A DNA stretch of 64,000 bases, taken from contig JAHPZA010000003.1 in the NCBI GenBank assembly GCA_019058445.1, positions 607,811 through 671,810 on the forward strand, read 5' to 3'. Origin of the DNA: Promethearchaeota archaeon. Its GTDB lineage: Archaea > Asgardarchaeota > Lokiarchaeia > Sigyniarchaeales > SOKP01. Below, piece after piece: positions 36,153 to 45,176 of the stretch; within the stretch, counting starts at the first letter, position 1, and the number at the start of each line of letters is the position of its first letter. The notes below the pieces were generated by a model. The model had not been told where the DNA came from. It did not search any database and was given only the letters and a program-made list of their open reading frames with translations. Position numbers and translations under genes: made by a program.

Positions 36153-37466
36153 TTAGCTTTGAAATCTAATTATATCTATTTTTAAAAGGGAAGCTAAATA
36201 TTCTAAAGATTTAAGATAATTACCATAAGCTATTATCCAGTGATGTCCCAATCCAAATTTTTCAACGATTTCCAAATATTTATTTATTGAAGTCGGTAAT
36301 TTTACTCGGATTGGATTTCCGGGGAACACCATTTCTGTTTTGATCGCTTCTCCTTCAATTATACCCATTCGATAGGTCCCTTTTCGACCCACTAAATTTA
36401 CCATGGTTACTTTTCCCAGTTTTGAGGGGAATAACACGCAAAGTCCTCTATTCGCAAGTCTTACGTTGGCAAGTTCAATTTCTTGATGACTTTTAGCCAA
36501 CTCAAAAGAGCCGCTTCCACAATGACTCCCTATAATACTATTATCATCCTCAAATAAATATAAGGGATCAATATTGTGGACAGGACTTCCCGATAAGTTC
36601 ATTAAAATATACATAAGGATGAGTGCATTGATATCACCTTCACAAGCTCCTGGAATGCCCTCATCTGCCAGAAGACTAAATGCTAAACAAAGCTCTCCCA
36701 TATAATCGGGGTAACATTCTATGGTTACTCCAGAGATGTGCTCAGTTTTTAGAATCCTTTTTAAGGCCAAATAATTCTTTATAGCTTTTATTCCATCAGA
36801 TTCACTCACAGAAATTTTACCCACTTTTTCCCTTACATCCCCCCATAAATCTGAGGCACTATTATCAGCTATATAATTAACCTCTTCCTTAAATTTATCA
36901 ATTCCAATTGATATAATTCTTGGTCCAAAGATTTCTTTAACCGAATATTCATCACAGATTACTTCAGCCATGCCCTGAGTTCGATGCCCTATTTTTAAAA
37001 ATCGTAAGGATTTCATATTATTTTTTAAGGAACTACATGTGGCATAAGTCTTTATTTTTTCAAGAGCTTGTTCATCATCTCTATAAACAAATATGCATTC
37101 CTTTTTTAATTCTTTAAACACCATGTTAAATTGTAAACCCCCACACATACTTCCCGCATGCATATGAGGATAAGTCCAAAATATAAAGGGGATATCGCAT
37201 ATTGAACTCATATCTAATATATAATCATCTGAACTCCAAGTAACAAGCTTTACACATACAATATCCACCTCAGCTTTTTTAAATTGATTTCCAACTAATA
37301 TGGCAGAGTCAACATCTTTCACCAATTTGTCAGCAACTATTAGTTCGAGATTTTTGATTGATTTCAATAAAGTTATTGAATTTTCAAAAATCGTAGGAGC
37401 CTTTTCAGCATTCTGTTCAAATGGATGATAAATTACACAAAATCCGACTTTAGGTAGCATTACCAA
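36153..37466 (-). CDS. L-fucose/L-arabinose isomerase family protein
   Basis: A 437-residue protein. The segment CEGDINALILMYILMNLSGSPVHNIDP, then GSHCGSGSF, and GHHWIIAYGNY near the C terminus match the fucose isomerase fold. The Glu, Asp and His residues in these segments are the metal-binding ones. Members isomerise aldoses to ketoses, but several archaeal members have other roles, so the substrate is open. No kinase or aldolase neighbours. Convergent with the flavin reductase gene. Confidence 0.75.
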   Translation of the reverse strand: MVMLPKVGFCVIYHPFEQNAEKAPTIFENSITLLKSIKNLELIVADKLVKDVDSAILVGNQFKKAEVDIVCVKLVTWSSDDYILDMSSICDIPFIFWTYPHMHAGSMCGGLQFNMVFKELKKECIFVYRDDEQALEKIKTYATCSSLKNNMKSLRFLKIGHRTQGMAEVICDEYSVKEIFGPRIISIGIDKFKEEVNYIADNSASDLWGDVREKVGKISVSESDGIKAIKNYLALKRILKTEHISGVTIECYPDYMGELCLAFSLLADEGIPGACEGDINALILMYILMNLSGSPVHNIDPLYLFEDDNSIIGSHCGSGSFELAKSHQEIELANVRLANRGLCVLFPSKLGKVTMVNLVGRKGTYRMGIIEGEAIKTEMVFPGNPIRVKLPTSINKYLEIVEKFGLGHHWIIAYGNYLKSLEYLASLLKIDIIRFQS

Positions 37467-37590
37467 AACCTTCTCAAATTAATATTTGAATTGTAGTTTA
37501 TTTTTTTCTTTCTATATTATATTTGAAATCAATAACAATTTAAAAAATAGGAAGTAAATATTTTTAAGCACGTGAAATTTATGTTTAAAA

Positions 37591-38379
37591 ATGGAGAAAG
37601 AATTGTTTATTGATGATCCTAGAATATCAAATGTTGTATTCTATCCTCGTAAAACTTCAATACCAAGTGATTTGCCAACCAATATGAAAGTATTAAACTT
37701 TAATATTAATGAAGATATTCTAATTGGAGGTTATTATTTCCTTCAAGATGAAAACCTTCCAACAGTATTATTATTTCATGGAAATGGCGAAGTTGCTCTT
37801 GAATATCATTATTTTATTGATTTATTTTTCGAATGTGGCGTGAATTTAGCGGTTGCTGATTTTAGAGGGTATGGACACAGCTCTGGAAAACCCACATATA
37901 GCAGCTTAATAACAGACGCATTGCCAGTCTACAAAGAGTTTAAAAAATGGATTGATGAAAATGGCTTTAAAAATTCACTTTTTATTCAAGGACGCTCTCT
38001 TGGAAGTGTATGCGCATCAGAAATTGGATCGCATAATCCTAAAGATGTGCGCGGGATTATTTTTGAATCAGGATTTGGGAGTGTTTATAATATGATGACA
38101 AGATTGTTCAGAGTAGAAATCCCCGATGACATGCGCGAAATTATTCAAAAATATTCCAATGATACAAGAATAGAAAAATTTCAAAAACCCACTTTAATCA
38201 TCCATGGGACGATGGATTGGATTATCCCAAGTAGCGAGGCAGAGGTGATTTTCAATGCTTTACCTGAGGAAATTGATAAGAAATTGATCATGATTGAGGG
38301 TGCCGGACATAATAACATCTTTTCCTATCAAAACGAATATTTTACTCCGTTCAAAGACTTTATTGAAAAATATAAATAA
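37591..38379 (+). CDS. Alpha/beta hydrolase
   Basis: A 262-residue soluble alpha/beta hydrolase. LLFHGNGEVALEYHY holds the oxyanion loop, the nucleophile is Ser136 in GRSLGS, the acid lies in HGTMDWIIP and the His in GAGHNN. The sequence resembles Bem46/ABHD13-type proteins rather than lipases. It hydrolyses an ester or amide in the cytoplasm; the substrate is not known. Another alpha/beta hydrolase gene follows 109 bp later. Confidence 0.85.
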   Translation: MEKELFIDDPRISNVVFYPRKTSIPSDLPTNMKVLNFNINEDILIGGYYFLQDENLPTVLLFHGNGEVALEYHYFIDLFFECGVNLAVADFRGYGHSSGKPTYSSLITDALPVYKEFKKWIDENGFKNSLFIQGRSLGSVCASEIGSHNPKDVRGIIFESGFGSVYNMMTRLFRVEIPDDMREIIQKYSNDTRIEKFQKPTLIIHGTMDWIIPSSEAEVIFNALPEEIDKKLIMIEGAGHNNIFSYQNEYFTPFKDFIEKYK

Positions 38380-38488
38380 TTTAATATAGTTCCATTCCAA
38401 TTTTTTATAAAGCTAAAAGTCATCTATACAATTTATCACTTACTCTATTAAATAATAAAAAACAACAGATATTTCGGCCTTATTTCTC

Positions 38489-39475
38489 ATGAAGCTTTAT
38501 GTATTAGTTTTTGTTTTACCATCATTTGTGATTATAAGCGCTATATTAATTTATATCCTATTTCTTGAATTAGATGCATTATTTTTGGGAATTATCTATA
38601 GCATCATTGCATGTTTAGTTATAATTATCCTCTTTAAAGCGGGAATTCATTCCACTCAAAGCCACTTTGATCATATTTCAAAAGATTCAGTAGATATTCA
38701 AAAAGTAGAAGTAATTTTCGATGATGGTGTGAAGTCAATAGGGAATTTTTACCGTTCCATGTCAGAAACGATATTAACACCTCAAGGAAGGCGTTATCCC
38801 GAACCGAGACCAACTATTTTATTTTTTCATGGATTTTGGAATAAAAAGGAAATTAACGAATTACATTTAATACCATTAGCCCACATGGGCTATATTAGTG
38901 TTGCTTTTGATCAGAGAGGTCATGGAGAAGCAGGGGGTAAAAAAGGTGATTGGTATAATATGTTTAACGATGTTGTTGCTGTGCTAAATTTAATCTGCTC
39001 CATTGAAGATGTTCGAGAGGGTTACATATGCTGCATTGGTAAATCTATGGGGGGAACTTCTGTCCTTACACGATGTTATCAAGATGAGAGAGTTGCGATG
39101 GTTATCGCGATGAGTGCATTGCACGATGTAGATCTTCTGCTTAATCATAAGTTTCGCTTTTTATCAGCCGGATGGTTCGTAAGGCATGAAATCTCTAAAG
39201 TTAAGAATAAAGCTGCTTTAAAAATTGCCGCTCATTATTTTCTGAAACATGACCCAAGCTTCAATAAAAACCGCGTTTTTTTAATTCATGCACGTAAAGA
39301 TCAAATTTTCCCTCCCCAGCTTACATTTAAATTAAATAAAGAGCAGGCAGGAATTCCTGAAAATCATGCTATCTTACTAAATAATTGCGGGCATAGTTTA
39401 GAGGGTCAAGAGTCCTTAGTTTTCGGGATAATCCTTAAATGGATACGAGAAAATAAAGCCATGAAATTAACATAA
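38489..39475 (+). CDS. Membrane-anchored alpha/beta hydrolase
   Basis: A 328-residue protein. Two N-terminal membrane helices (about 4-26 and 30-50) anchor an alpha/beta hydrolase domain: LFFHGFWNKKE, FDQRGHGEAGGKKG, nucleophile Ser186 in GKSMGGTS, and a late HARKDQIFPP (acid) and NCGHS (His). The active site is likely on one face of the membrane. The substrate is unknown. A close paralogue without a membrane anchor precedes it. Confidence 0.85.
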   Translation: MKLYVLVFVLPSFVIISAILIYILFLELDALFLGIIYSIIACLVIIILFKAGIHSTQSHFDHISKDSVDIQKVEVIFDDGVKSIGNFYRSMSETILTPQGRRYPEPRPTILFFHGFWNKKEINELHLIPLAHMGYISVAFDQRGHGEAGGKKGDWYNMFNDVVAVLNLICSIEDVREGYICCIGKSMGGTSVLTRCYQDERVAMVIAMSALHDVDLLLNHKFRFLSAGWFVRHEISKVKNKAALKIAAHYFLKHDPSFNKNRVFLIHARKDQIFPPQLTFKLNKEQAGIPENHAILLNNCGHSLEGQESLVFGIILKWIRENKAMKLT

Positions 39476-39490
39476 AACAAGCTTAAAAGG

Positions 39491-40012
39491 TTATTTCTGT
39501 TGGTTTACAATATGTTCTGTTAAAATATTGAAACCCTTGCCCACATTTAGTCCTGTTTTTGAAGAAGTTTTAATATAATCAATCATATTTAATTTTTTTT
39601 GCTTTAGCTCGGCGTAGTAATCCGCAACCATGGAATATTCTTTTAAATCATATTTAGTAGCTAAAAGGAGGATAGGCAGATTTTTATCATAAATTCTAAG
39701 AAGCTGAGTCCATTTATCTATATTTACAAAACTCTTCCAGCTGGTTGTATCAAAAAGCAGTAATGCGCCTCGAGCTCCAGGTATATATTCTTTAACCATA
39801 TATCGAAATCGTTCTTGTCCCCCAATATCGAAGATTTGAAGATGGCAAGTTATATTATTTTCTAATTCGATTTCTTTTAGAAAAAATTCAACTCCAACTG
39901 TCATAGTAGTTGTATCGATGAATTTTCCTTCTAAAAACCGATGGACTAATGTAGTTTTACCTACTGAAGCATCTCCTGCTATTAACGTCTTTAATAAAAC
40001 TTGTTTTTTCAT
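39491..40012 (-). CDS. Ras/Rab-like small GTPase
   Basis: A 173-residue small GTPase. G1 is GDASVGKT (13-20), Thr38 is in TVGVEF (switch I), G3 is DIGGQERFRY (62-71), G4 is TKYD (119-122) instead of NKxD, and G5 is TSSK (149-152). WDTAGQ is replaced by FDIGGQ; the Gln at the catalytic position is kept. There is no C-terminal Cys, so prenylation is not expected. Roadblock and longin-like proteins elsewhere in this window are candidate regulators. Confidence 0.9.
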   Translation of the reverse strand: MKKQVLLKTLIAGDASVGKTTLVHRFLEGKFIDTTTMTVGVEFFLKEIELENNITCHLQIFDIGGQERFRYMVKEYIPGARGALLLFDTTSWKSFVNIDKWTQLLRIYDKNLPILLLATKYDLKEYSMVADYYAELKQKKLNMIDYIKTSSKTGLNVGKGFNILTEHIVNQQK

Positions 40013-40305
40013 GTGAAGCTTAGTGATTTTAAAAAATTTGCAGATTATATTTTATATCAAAATACTCCATTATAAAATTATATTTTACGTTAAGTTTTTT
40101 ACCTTCTATCTTTTTTTTATAAAATATAATTTTTATCTTAAAATTCTTATAAGATAAAAGTGTTTGGAAGAATTTACTTATACCAATTAATTATCACTCT
40201 TAAATTTAGAATTTTCTGAACTATTGGACTACTTAAGTTTTTAATTTCCTGTTTCTCATATGAATAATAGGAATAAATTAATTTTATACCAAGGAGGTAG
40301 ATTAG

Positions 40306-40452
40306 ATGGAGAAAAAAAATAAATTAAAGTTTTGCTTTTACTGCGGTTCTCTATTACCGCGCTATAAAGAAGGCGAAACTAAATATTGTGTCTATTGCGG
40401 AGTGAAATTACCGTACAAAATAATTGTTGGAAAAAACCCGGTTGATACTTAA
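40306..40452 (+). CDS. Small zinc-ribbon protein, 48 residues
   Basis: A 48-residue ORF with start MEKKNKLKFCFYCGSLLPRY and a second CxxC in KYCVYCGVKLP, which together form a zinc ribbon (C10-x2-C13 and C28-x2-C31). A strong Shine-Dalgarno, AAGGAGGTAG, lies at 40291-40300, 5 bp from the ATG, which is rare in this window and supports translation. Likely a nucleic-acid or protein-binding knuckle; the specific role is unknown. Confidence 0.75.
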   Translation: MEKKNKLKFCFYCGSLLPRYKEGETKYCVYCGVKLPYKIIVGKNPVDT

Positions 40453-40590
40453 TAATTTAATAAAAAGCAAGTAAATTCAATTTATCTTAGAATATAATAA
40501 GAGAACTTTAAAGATATTTTTATTTTATTAAGCAATGCTTATCAAGTGCAAAAGTCTAATAACTAAAACAGAGATAATACGAAAATATTA

Positions 40591-41232
40591 TTAAGCTTTT
40601 ATTGCATAAATTCCTTGAGCACCCAGCCATGCAATAATAGCAAAAAAAGCTAACCATTCAGTAAAAACAGTCAATTCCCTGCTGAATTCAGGATATAAAC
40701 TCAATAGGAAATAAAATGATAAAAATAGAAAACTTAAGGGAGCCAATATAAATCCTGATATTGAAAGTTTTCTTGGAAACTCTTGAATTAAATATTCTGT
40801 AATTCCAAATAAAATCAAAACAAAAAAGTTTCCAAAAAAGAATAATGTCGCACCTAACCTATGCAATTCAAGTTCTGCATCAGCGGTAAAAACTAATACT
40901 AATATAGCGCCAACTGATGCTATGAAACCTGATAATAATGATATTAAAGCTAATATTTGATTTCCTCCCCTCTTCTCTAAAAATCGCATTAAATAAAGAA
41001 AAAAGAAATTATAAAAAATTGTTGAAATAACCACTCCAGTTTTATATACAATATCGGAGTTATTTGGTCCGTGTCCTAAATCACTAATGTAATTCGAGAA
41101 TAAATTAAAGCTTGGATCTACTTGCATAAATAATATAACAGCAATTAATTTTGTTAGTAAAGAAATTCCAATTCCAATAAAAATAAAATAACTACCATTA
41201 AATTTCTCATAAAAATTGTCTACTTTTTCCAT
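40591..41232 (-). CDS. DUF998-family integral membrane protein
   Basis: A 213-residue protein with about six membrane helices. The segment FSNYISDLGHGPNNSDIVYKTG between the first and second helices is the DUF998 signature. The function of this family is unknown. No obvious partner genes. Convergent with the small zinc-ribbon gene. Confidence 0.75.
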   Translation of the reverse strand: MEKVDNFYEKFNGSYFIFIGIGISLLTKLIAVILFMQVDPSFNLFSNYISDLGHGPNNSDIVYKTGVVISTIFYNFFFLYLMRFLEKRGGNQILALISLLSGFIASVGAILVLVFTADAELELHRLGATLFFFGNFFVLILFGITEYLIQEFPRKLSISGFILAPLSFLFLSFYFLLSLYPEFSRELTVFTEWLAFFAIIAWLGAQGIYAIKA

Positions 41233-41379
41233 AACTTCATAAATGTAATATTTTTTTGGAAAGTTAAAATCTCAATTTATAACCAGCTAGTTAAAAATCA
41301 GCTGTGTTGTATTTAAAATTTTTCACAACAAGATAACTCATAGATTAAAAAAGAGCTATAACATTACTAAATTAGAGTT

Positions 41380-41640
41380 TTATTCCATCAAATTATTAAT
41401 GGTTTTGCTAAATTCTTTAATAGCATTTGAAAATTCTTTCCTTAAAATGCTTTTAAAGAGAGGATCTCTCTTTTCAAATGGAATAGACTCTTCTCCAGTA
41501 TAAATATCTCCTGGATGCAAATGTTTAACTAATCCTGAAAATGGAACTGTGAATCCTGAACCTTGAACTTGGAATGAGAAAACTCTATCCAAATTTTTAG
41601 AAGGACGTTTGCTCTTATCTTTTAACGTTTGTAGGCTCAT
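41380..41640 (-). CDS. Small protein of unknown function (86 residues)
   Basis: An 86-residue protein of no recognised family, with a basic N terminus (MSLQTLKDKSKRPSKNLDRV), a middle strand-like part (SFQVQGSGFTVPFSGLVKHLHPGDIY) and a helical C terminus (RKEFSNAIKEFSKTINNLME). It is in the accessory-looking segment before the inverted repeats at 41768-41980. Real coding is plausible but not certain. Confidence 0.5.
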   Translation of the reverse strand: MSLQTLKDKSKRPSKNLDRVFSFQVQGSGFTVPFSGLVKHLHPGDIYTGEESIPFEKRDPLFKSILRKEFSNAIKEFSKTINNLME

Positions 41641-41767
41641 TTTTTAAATCACTCAAATCTATATTATTTTTTATGTTCTCTATCCCGTTAATTCGATAAA
41701 TTATCTTTTTTACTATATTCTTCCAAATGCCTTATCCTAATAATGATAAAAATAAATTTGAAAGTGA

Positions 41768-41785
41768 GTGATATCTAAATATCAC
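41768..41785. repeat. Inverted repeat GTGATAT-CTAA-ATATCAC
   Basis: Perfect 7-bp arms with a 4-nt loop. The first of three inverted repeats within about 210 bp before the ribbon-helix-helix gene. Confidence 0.6.
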
Positions 41786-41806
41786 GAAAATAGAAATTAA
41801 GAGAAA

Positions 41807-41890
41807 TGATAGTCACCATCACATCAAATTTAGAAAAATGAACACCCCGCTCACTATCTTCTTCGCAGAATCGATGTGACGTGACTATCA
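41807..41890. repeat. Long inverted repeat, 18-19 bp arms, 47-nt loop
   Basis: TGATAGTCACCATCACATC (41807-41825) and GATGTGACGTGACTATCA (41873-41890) are inverted copies except for a CA/G difference in the centre. The loop contains ACCCCGCTCACT. This could be an operator or a cruciform-forming recombination or replication site. Confidence 0.7.
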
Positions 41891-41941
41891 ATAATAGTGT
41901 AGTTTTTATACTTTAAAAAGAAAAATAGTGCCTTGGTTTAT

Positions 41942-41980
41942 GTACGCACAAAATTTAAAGACTTTTACTCATGTGCGTAC
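41942..41980. repeat. Inverted repeat GTACGCACA / TGTGCGTAC
   Basis: Perfect 9-bp arms (41942-41950 and 41972-41980) with a 21-nt spacer. The right arm overlaps the first ATG (41971) of the ribbon-helix-helix gene, which favours the internal start at 42034 and an operator role for this repeat. Confidence 0.65.
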
Positions 41981-42033
41981 GTCAGACAAGAATGATAAAA
42001 AATTTTAAAAGTAAACACAATTACTGTATCAAT

Positions 42034-42519
42034 ATGAATGAGAATGGTAGCGAAAGTAAGGTCACGGTATCATTTAAGAGGTCTGATTGGGAAGAGGTCA
42101 ACACTCTACTAGAAAAAGAAGCTAAAAAAAAGGATCGCATACACTTCAGAATAGAAGAACATGAAAAAACACAGTGGGAAGAATTTGTTGATGATAATCC
42201 AGAATATGAGAGCATGACCGATTTAATTTTAAAATCTGTTCGCAAAATCGTCACTCCCAAAAAGCTGCGAGGAAGTTTGAAATCTCGGAATCCGATAGAA
42301 GAGCGTTTTTTAAGCCTCTGGGGCATTAAAAGAATAAATAAGGAAATTAGTAATAGCGTGCTTAAAACTGAAAAACATGTGAAAAAAATTAACCAAGTGG
42401 TTATGGACTCAAATATCCCTGACGACCTTACCGTTGACATGATGATCCAAAAAATCCAGCAAAATAATATTGAGAACTTATACTTGAGCGCGATAATTAA
42501 GAAAAAAATGCAAAATTGA
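42034..42519 (+). CDS. Ribbon-helix-helix DNA-binding protein, mobile-element type
   Basis: Residues 22 onward of the longest frame (ATG 42034, in frame with ATG 41971) give a 161-residue protein. The segment IHFRIEEHEKTQWEEFVDDNPEYESMTDLILKSVRKIV-like part matches the ribbon-helix-helix proteins common on haloarchaeal plasmids and viruses. A later NPIEERFLSLWGIKRI resembles the minus-strand RHH protein at 49311. The ATG at 41971 lies inside an inverted repeat, so the later start is preferred. Inferred: a DNA-binding regulator that acts on the inverted repeats before it. Mobile origin is possible but not proven. Confidence 0.7.
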   Translation: MNENGSESKVTVSFKRSDWEEVNTLLEKEAKKKDRIHFRIEEHEKTQWEEFVDDNPEYESMTDLILKSVRKIVTPKKLRGSLKSRNPIEERFLSLWGIKRINKEISNSVLKTEKHVKKINQVVMDSNIPDDLTVDMMIQKIQQNNIENLYLSAIIKKKMQN

Positions 42520-42908
42520 TGTGAAACATTAAAAAAAAATAGGAAAATTAAAGTCATTTACTTACATGAACAAGTTTATAATTCATTCTTCGCAAAGCTT
42601 ATTTTATTTAACAGTACCATTAAATTATTCAAAATCCAATACCCTCCTTTTGTTTATAAAATCTGTGAATAAATGGGTAATCCGTTGTGATTTATATATT
42701 CGTAAGTGACTTACATAAATTAGACCCCATTCACTATTTAATCATTTATTAAGGTTAGAAATCGTGATTTATACTATTATATATTTAAACTCCACGAATT
42801 CATTTAGACATACACTAACCAAAAGATAAAAATCCTAAAATCATCACCTCCCAAGTGAGTGGGGTTTTTTTAGAAATTCTTAAAATTTTTAAAAATCAAA
42901 ATTAAAAT
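42520..42908. other. 389-bp non-coding stretch with short repeats
   Basis: AT-rich. Holds the direct repeat GTGATTTATA (42687-42696 and 42764-42773), a small palindrome GTAAG-TGA-CTTAC (42702-42714), and ACCCCATTCACTAT at 42724 that resembles ACCCCGCTCACTAT at 41844. At 42850-42871 is a short CCCA/TGGG stem followed by G and seven T. One 48-codon ORF (42566-42709) is probably spurious. Confidence 0.55.
42850..42871 (+). terminator. Stem-loop plus T-run
   Basis: CCCA, loop AGTGAG, TGGG, then G and seven T, directly before the penicillin-acylase-like gene. It may end a transcript from the accessory segment. Archaeal terminators usually need only the T-run. Confidence 0.4.
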
Positions 42909-45149
42909 ATGGAAGATTTTATAGAAATTGCTAAAAATGCTTTTCCTCTAATGGACGGAATTGAAAAAGTGGGGAGTCTTCGAAATGAAGTAAAAATCTT
43001 ATGGGATACATTTGGAGTCCCTCATATATATGCTAAAACTCCAGAGGATGCCTATTTCGCGCAGGGATATGTTCATGCTCGCCACCGATTGTTCCAAATG
43101 GAATTATTTCGACGTATAATAACTGGAGAACTTTCAGAAATAAATGGCGAAGAGAGCCTTGACAGTGATAAGCATTATAAAATAATTGGATTACATCGAT
43201 TAGCGAAAAATAGTGCAAAAAGAATTCGACAGAACCCAGAAACTGACTTGTTTCGTCAATTAGAAGCTTATAGAAATGGTGTGAATGCTGGAATAGCGAA
43301 AGCTAGAATTCGTCCGCCCATAGAATTTGCTGCTTTAAAGTTGGAAATTAAGGATTGGAAAATTGAGGATTCACTTAAAGTTCTGACTTTTATGGATTGG
43401 GGTCAAAGTACTTGGAACTATCCAATGGAAATATTACGTGAACAATTAATTAATAAATTAGGAAGTGATATGGCAGATAAACTCATTCCTCTCTATTTTG
43501 GGGCAAGTGTTTCAAATTCGATTGGGAGTAGTAGCTGGGTTGTAAGTCCACATAAATCTGAAACAAATTCAGTTCTTTTTGCGAATGACCCCCACCTTCC
43601 ACTTACCCTTCCAGCAATCTGGTTTTTAGTCCATTTACACTATCCCAAATTCAATTGTAGTGGGGCGTCCTTTCCTGGAATCCCTTTAATAGTTATAGGA
43701 CATAATGAACATATAGCATTCGGTTTAACTAATGTACATTCTGATACAATTGACTTATTTAAACTTGAATTAAATCCTGAAGATAATGAACAATATAAAT
43801 ATAACGGACAATGGATAGATTTTGAATTTCTTGAAGACCCTATTAAGATAAAAGATACCGATCCCTTACCGTTTAAAATACTTATATCAAAGTTCGGACC
43901 CGTTGTGAAATATTTCGAAAGAGACGATAAGTTATATAAGATACCACTTCCCGGTACATATTCTCTCCGCTGGTCTGGTTTTGGAGCTCACATCGAGGAT
44001 TCTTTTGAGGCATTCATGAAAGTAAATGCGGCTCCAAATTGGAAGGAATTTCGGGAGGGCATGAAATTATTAACAATCAATCCAATAAATTTTGCTTATG
44101 GAGATGTACATGGAAACATAGGACTCCAGCATGGAGGAAAGATCCCGGTACGGAGATATGGAGATGGCGCAACTATTACTCCCGGAACGGACGAGAAATA
44201 TAATTGGGAACGTCTTTCAAATTTTGAAGAGATGGTTTCACTTTTCAATCCTGATTGCGGTTATATATTTAATGCAAATTTTAACGAGGATAAAGCTCCT
44301 AAAGGACTAATCCTTGCTCAAGATACTGATGAACCTTATAGACACAGAAGGTTAAAAAGTATTTTTCCATTTAAAGAAAAATTTTCATTTCAGGATTTTA
44401 TTGATCTTCAACTTGACCAAAGAAGTGAAGAAGCCGCAGAAATTTTACCTATAATATTAAACAACTTAAAGCTAAGCAAAATCCCTGAGAAGTATTCTGA
44501 CATTATCTCTATTTTAGAGAATTGGGACTTTCATTTGACGAGACACAGTGTCGCTGCCGCATTTTATAAAGTGTGGTTTTTAAAGATTCAGCAAGCTATC
44601 CTTAAGCCTCTTATTGGAGAAGACATCTTAAATCCATTTTTAGGGAGTGTTTCCTTTGAATTGCCACGATTATTTAAATTATACGAAACCAAGCCTTCTG
44701 AACTCGCAGAGCTGCTGTTAAATACATTCCAACTTACAGTAGAATTTCTATCAAAAAATTTTTCTCAAGATTACTCTAAATGGAAATGGGGGAATATCCA
44801 TAAACTAACATTGGTTCACCCTTTTTCTCTTGCTGATGAAGAAGCCAATATCTTAAACATCGGCCCTTATAAAATTGGAGGAGATAGAAATACCTTAAAC
44901 AATGCGTATTCTGATCCTTTAAATCCGTTTGATACCCTCGTCGGACCGTCTTACCGTCAAATCCATGACATGTCAGATTGGGATAAATCGATTTGCATAC
45001 TTCCCGGCGGGCAATCTGGCCTTCCATTTCACAAGCATTATAATGATTTAATTAAGCTTTACGTGAAAGGAAAATATATCCCAATGTTATTCACTAAAGA
45101 AGCTATATCAAAGAACTTAGAGGGAATCCTGAAACTTCAACCTAAATAA
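42909..45149 (+). CDS. Penicillin acylase-family Ntn hydrolase
   Basis: A 746-residue protein. The N-terminal nucleophile is Ser207 in GSSSWVV after G206 (IG/SSSW matches the usual (T/G)SNxW autocleavage site), predicting cleavage into an alpha chain (1-206) and a beta chain. Beta-chain motifs ANDPHLPL, FPGIPLIVIGHNEHIAFGLTN and NYDADGN-like HGNIGLQHGGKIP follow. No signal peptide is seen, so the enzyme appears cytoplasmic. Family members hydrolyse amide bonds in penicillins, acyl-homoserine lactones or cyclic peptides; the substrate here is unknown. Confidence 0.85.
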   Translation: MEDFIEIAKNAFPLMDGIEKVGSLRNEVKILWDTFGVPHIYAKTPEDAYFAQGYVHARHRLFQMELFRRIITGELSEINGEESLDSDKHYKIIGLHRLAKNSAKRIRQNPETDLFRQLEAYRNGVNAGIAKARIRPPIEFAALKLEIKDWKIEDSLKVLTFMDWGQSTWNYPMEILREQLINKLGSDMADKLIPLYFGASVSNSIGSSSWVVSPHKSETNSVLFANDPHLPLTLPAIWFLVHLHYPKFNCSGASFPGIPLIVIGHNEHIAFGLTNVHSDTIDLFKLELNPEDNEQYKYNGQWIDFEFLEDPIKIKDTDPLPFKILISKFGPVVKYFERDDKLYKIPLPGTYSLRWSGFGAHIEDSFEAFMKVNAAPNWKEFREGMKLLTINPINFAYGDVHGNIGLQHGGKIPVRRYGDGATITPGTDEKYNWERLSNFEEMVSLFNPDCGYIFNANFNEDKAPKGLILAQDTDEPYRHRRLKSIFPFKEKFSFQDFIDLQLDQRSEEAAEILPIILNNLKLSKIPEKYSDIISILENWDFHLTRHSVAAAFYKVWFLKIQQAILKPLIGEDILNPFLGSVSFELPRLFKLYETKPSELAELLLNTFQLTVEFLSKNFSQDYSKWKWGNIHKLTLVHPFSLADEEANILNIGPYKIGGDRNTLNNAYSDPLNPFDTLVGPSYRQIHDMSDWDKSICILPGGQSGLPFHKHYNDLIKLYVKGKYIPMLFTKEAISKNLEGILKLQPK

Positions 45150-45176
45150 ATACAAAAAATAAAATAAAAAAAATTT

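Noticed and set aside
42021..42557. Open frame of 178 residues on the minus strand across the RHH gene
   Set aside because: The plus-strand frame has a recognisable RHH motif; the minus-strand frame has only random-looking hydrophobic sequence.
42566..42709. 48-codon ORF starting MNKFIIHSSQSL
   Set aside because: No SD, no recognisable composition and no homology; it overlaps a small palindrome (GTAAG-TGA-CTTAC).
42843..42851. ATCACCTCC, equal to the 3' end of 16S rRNA
   Set aside because: A nine-base match in an AT-rich intergenic region is likely to be chance; no other rRNA sequence is near.
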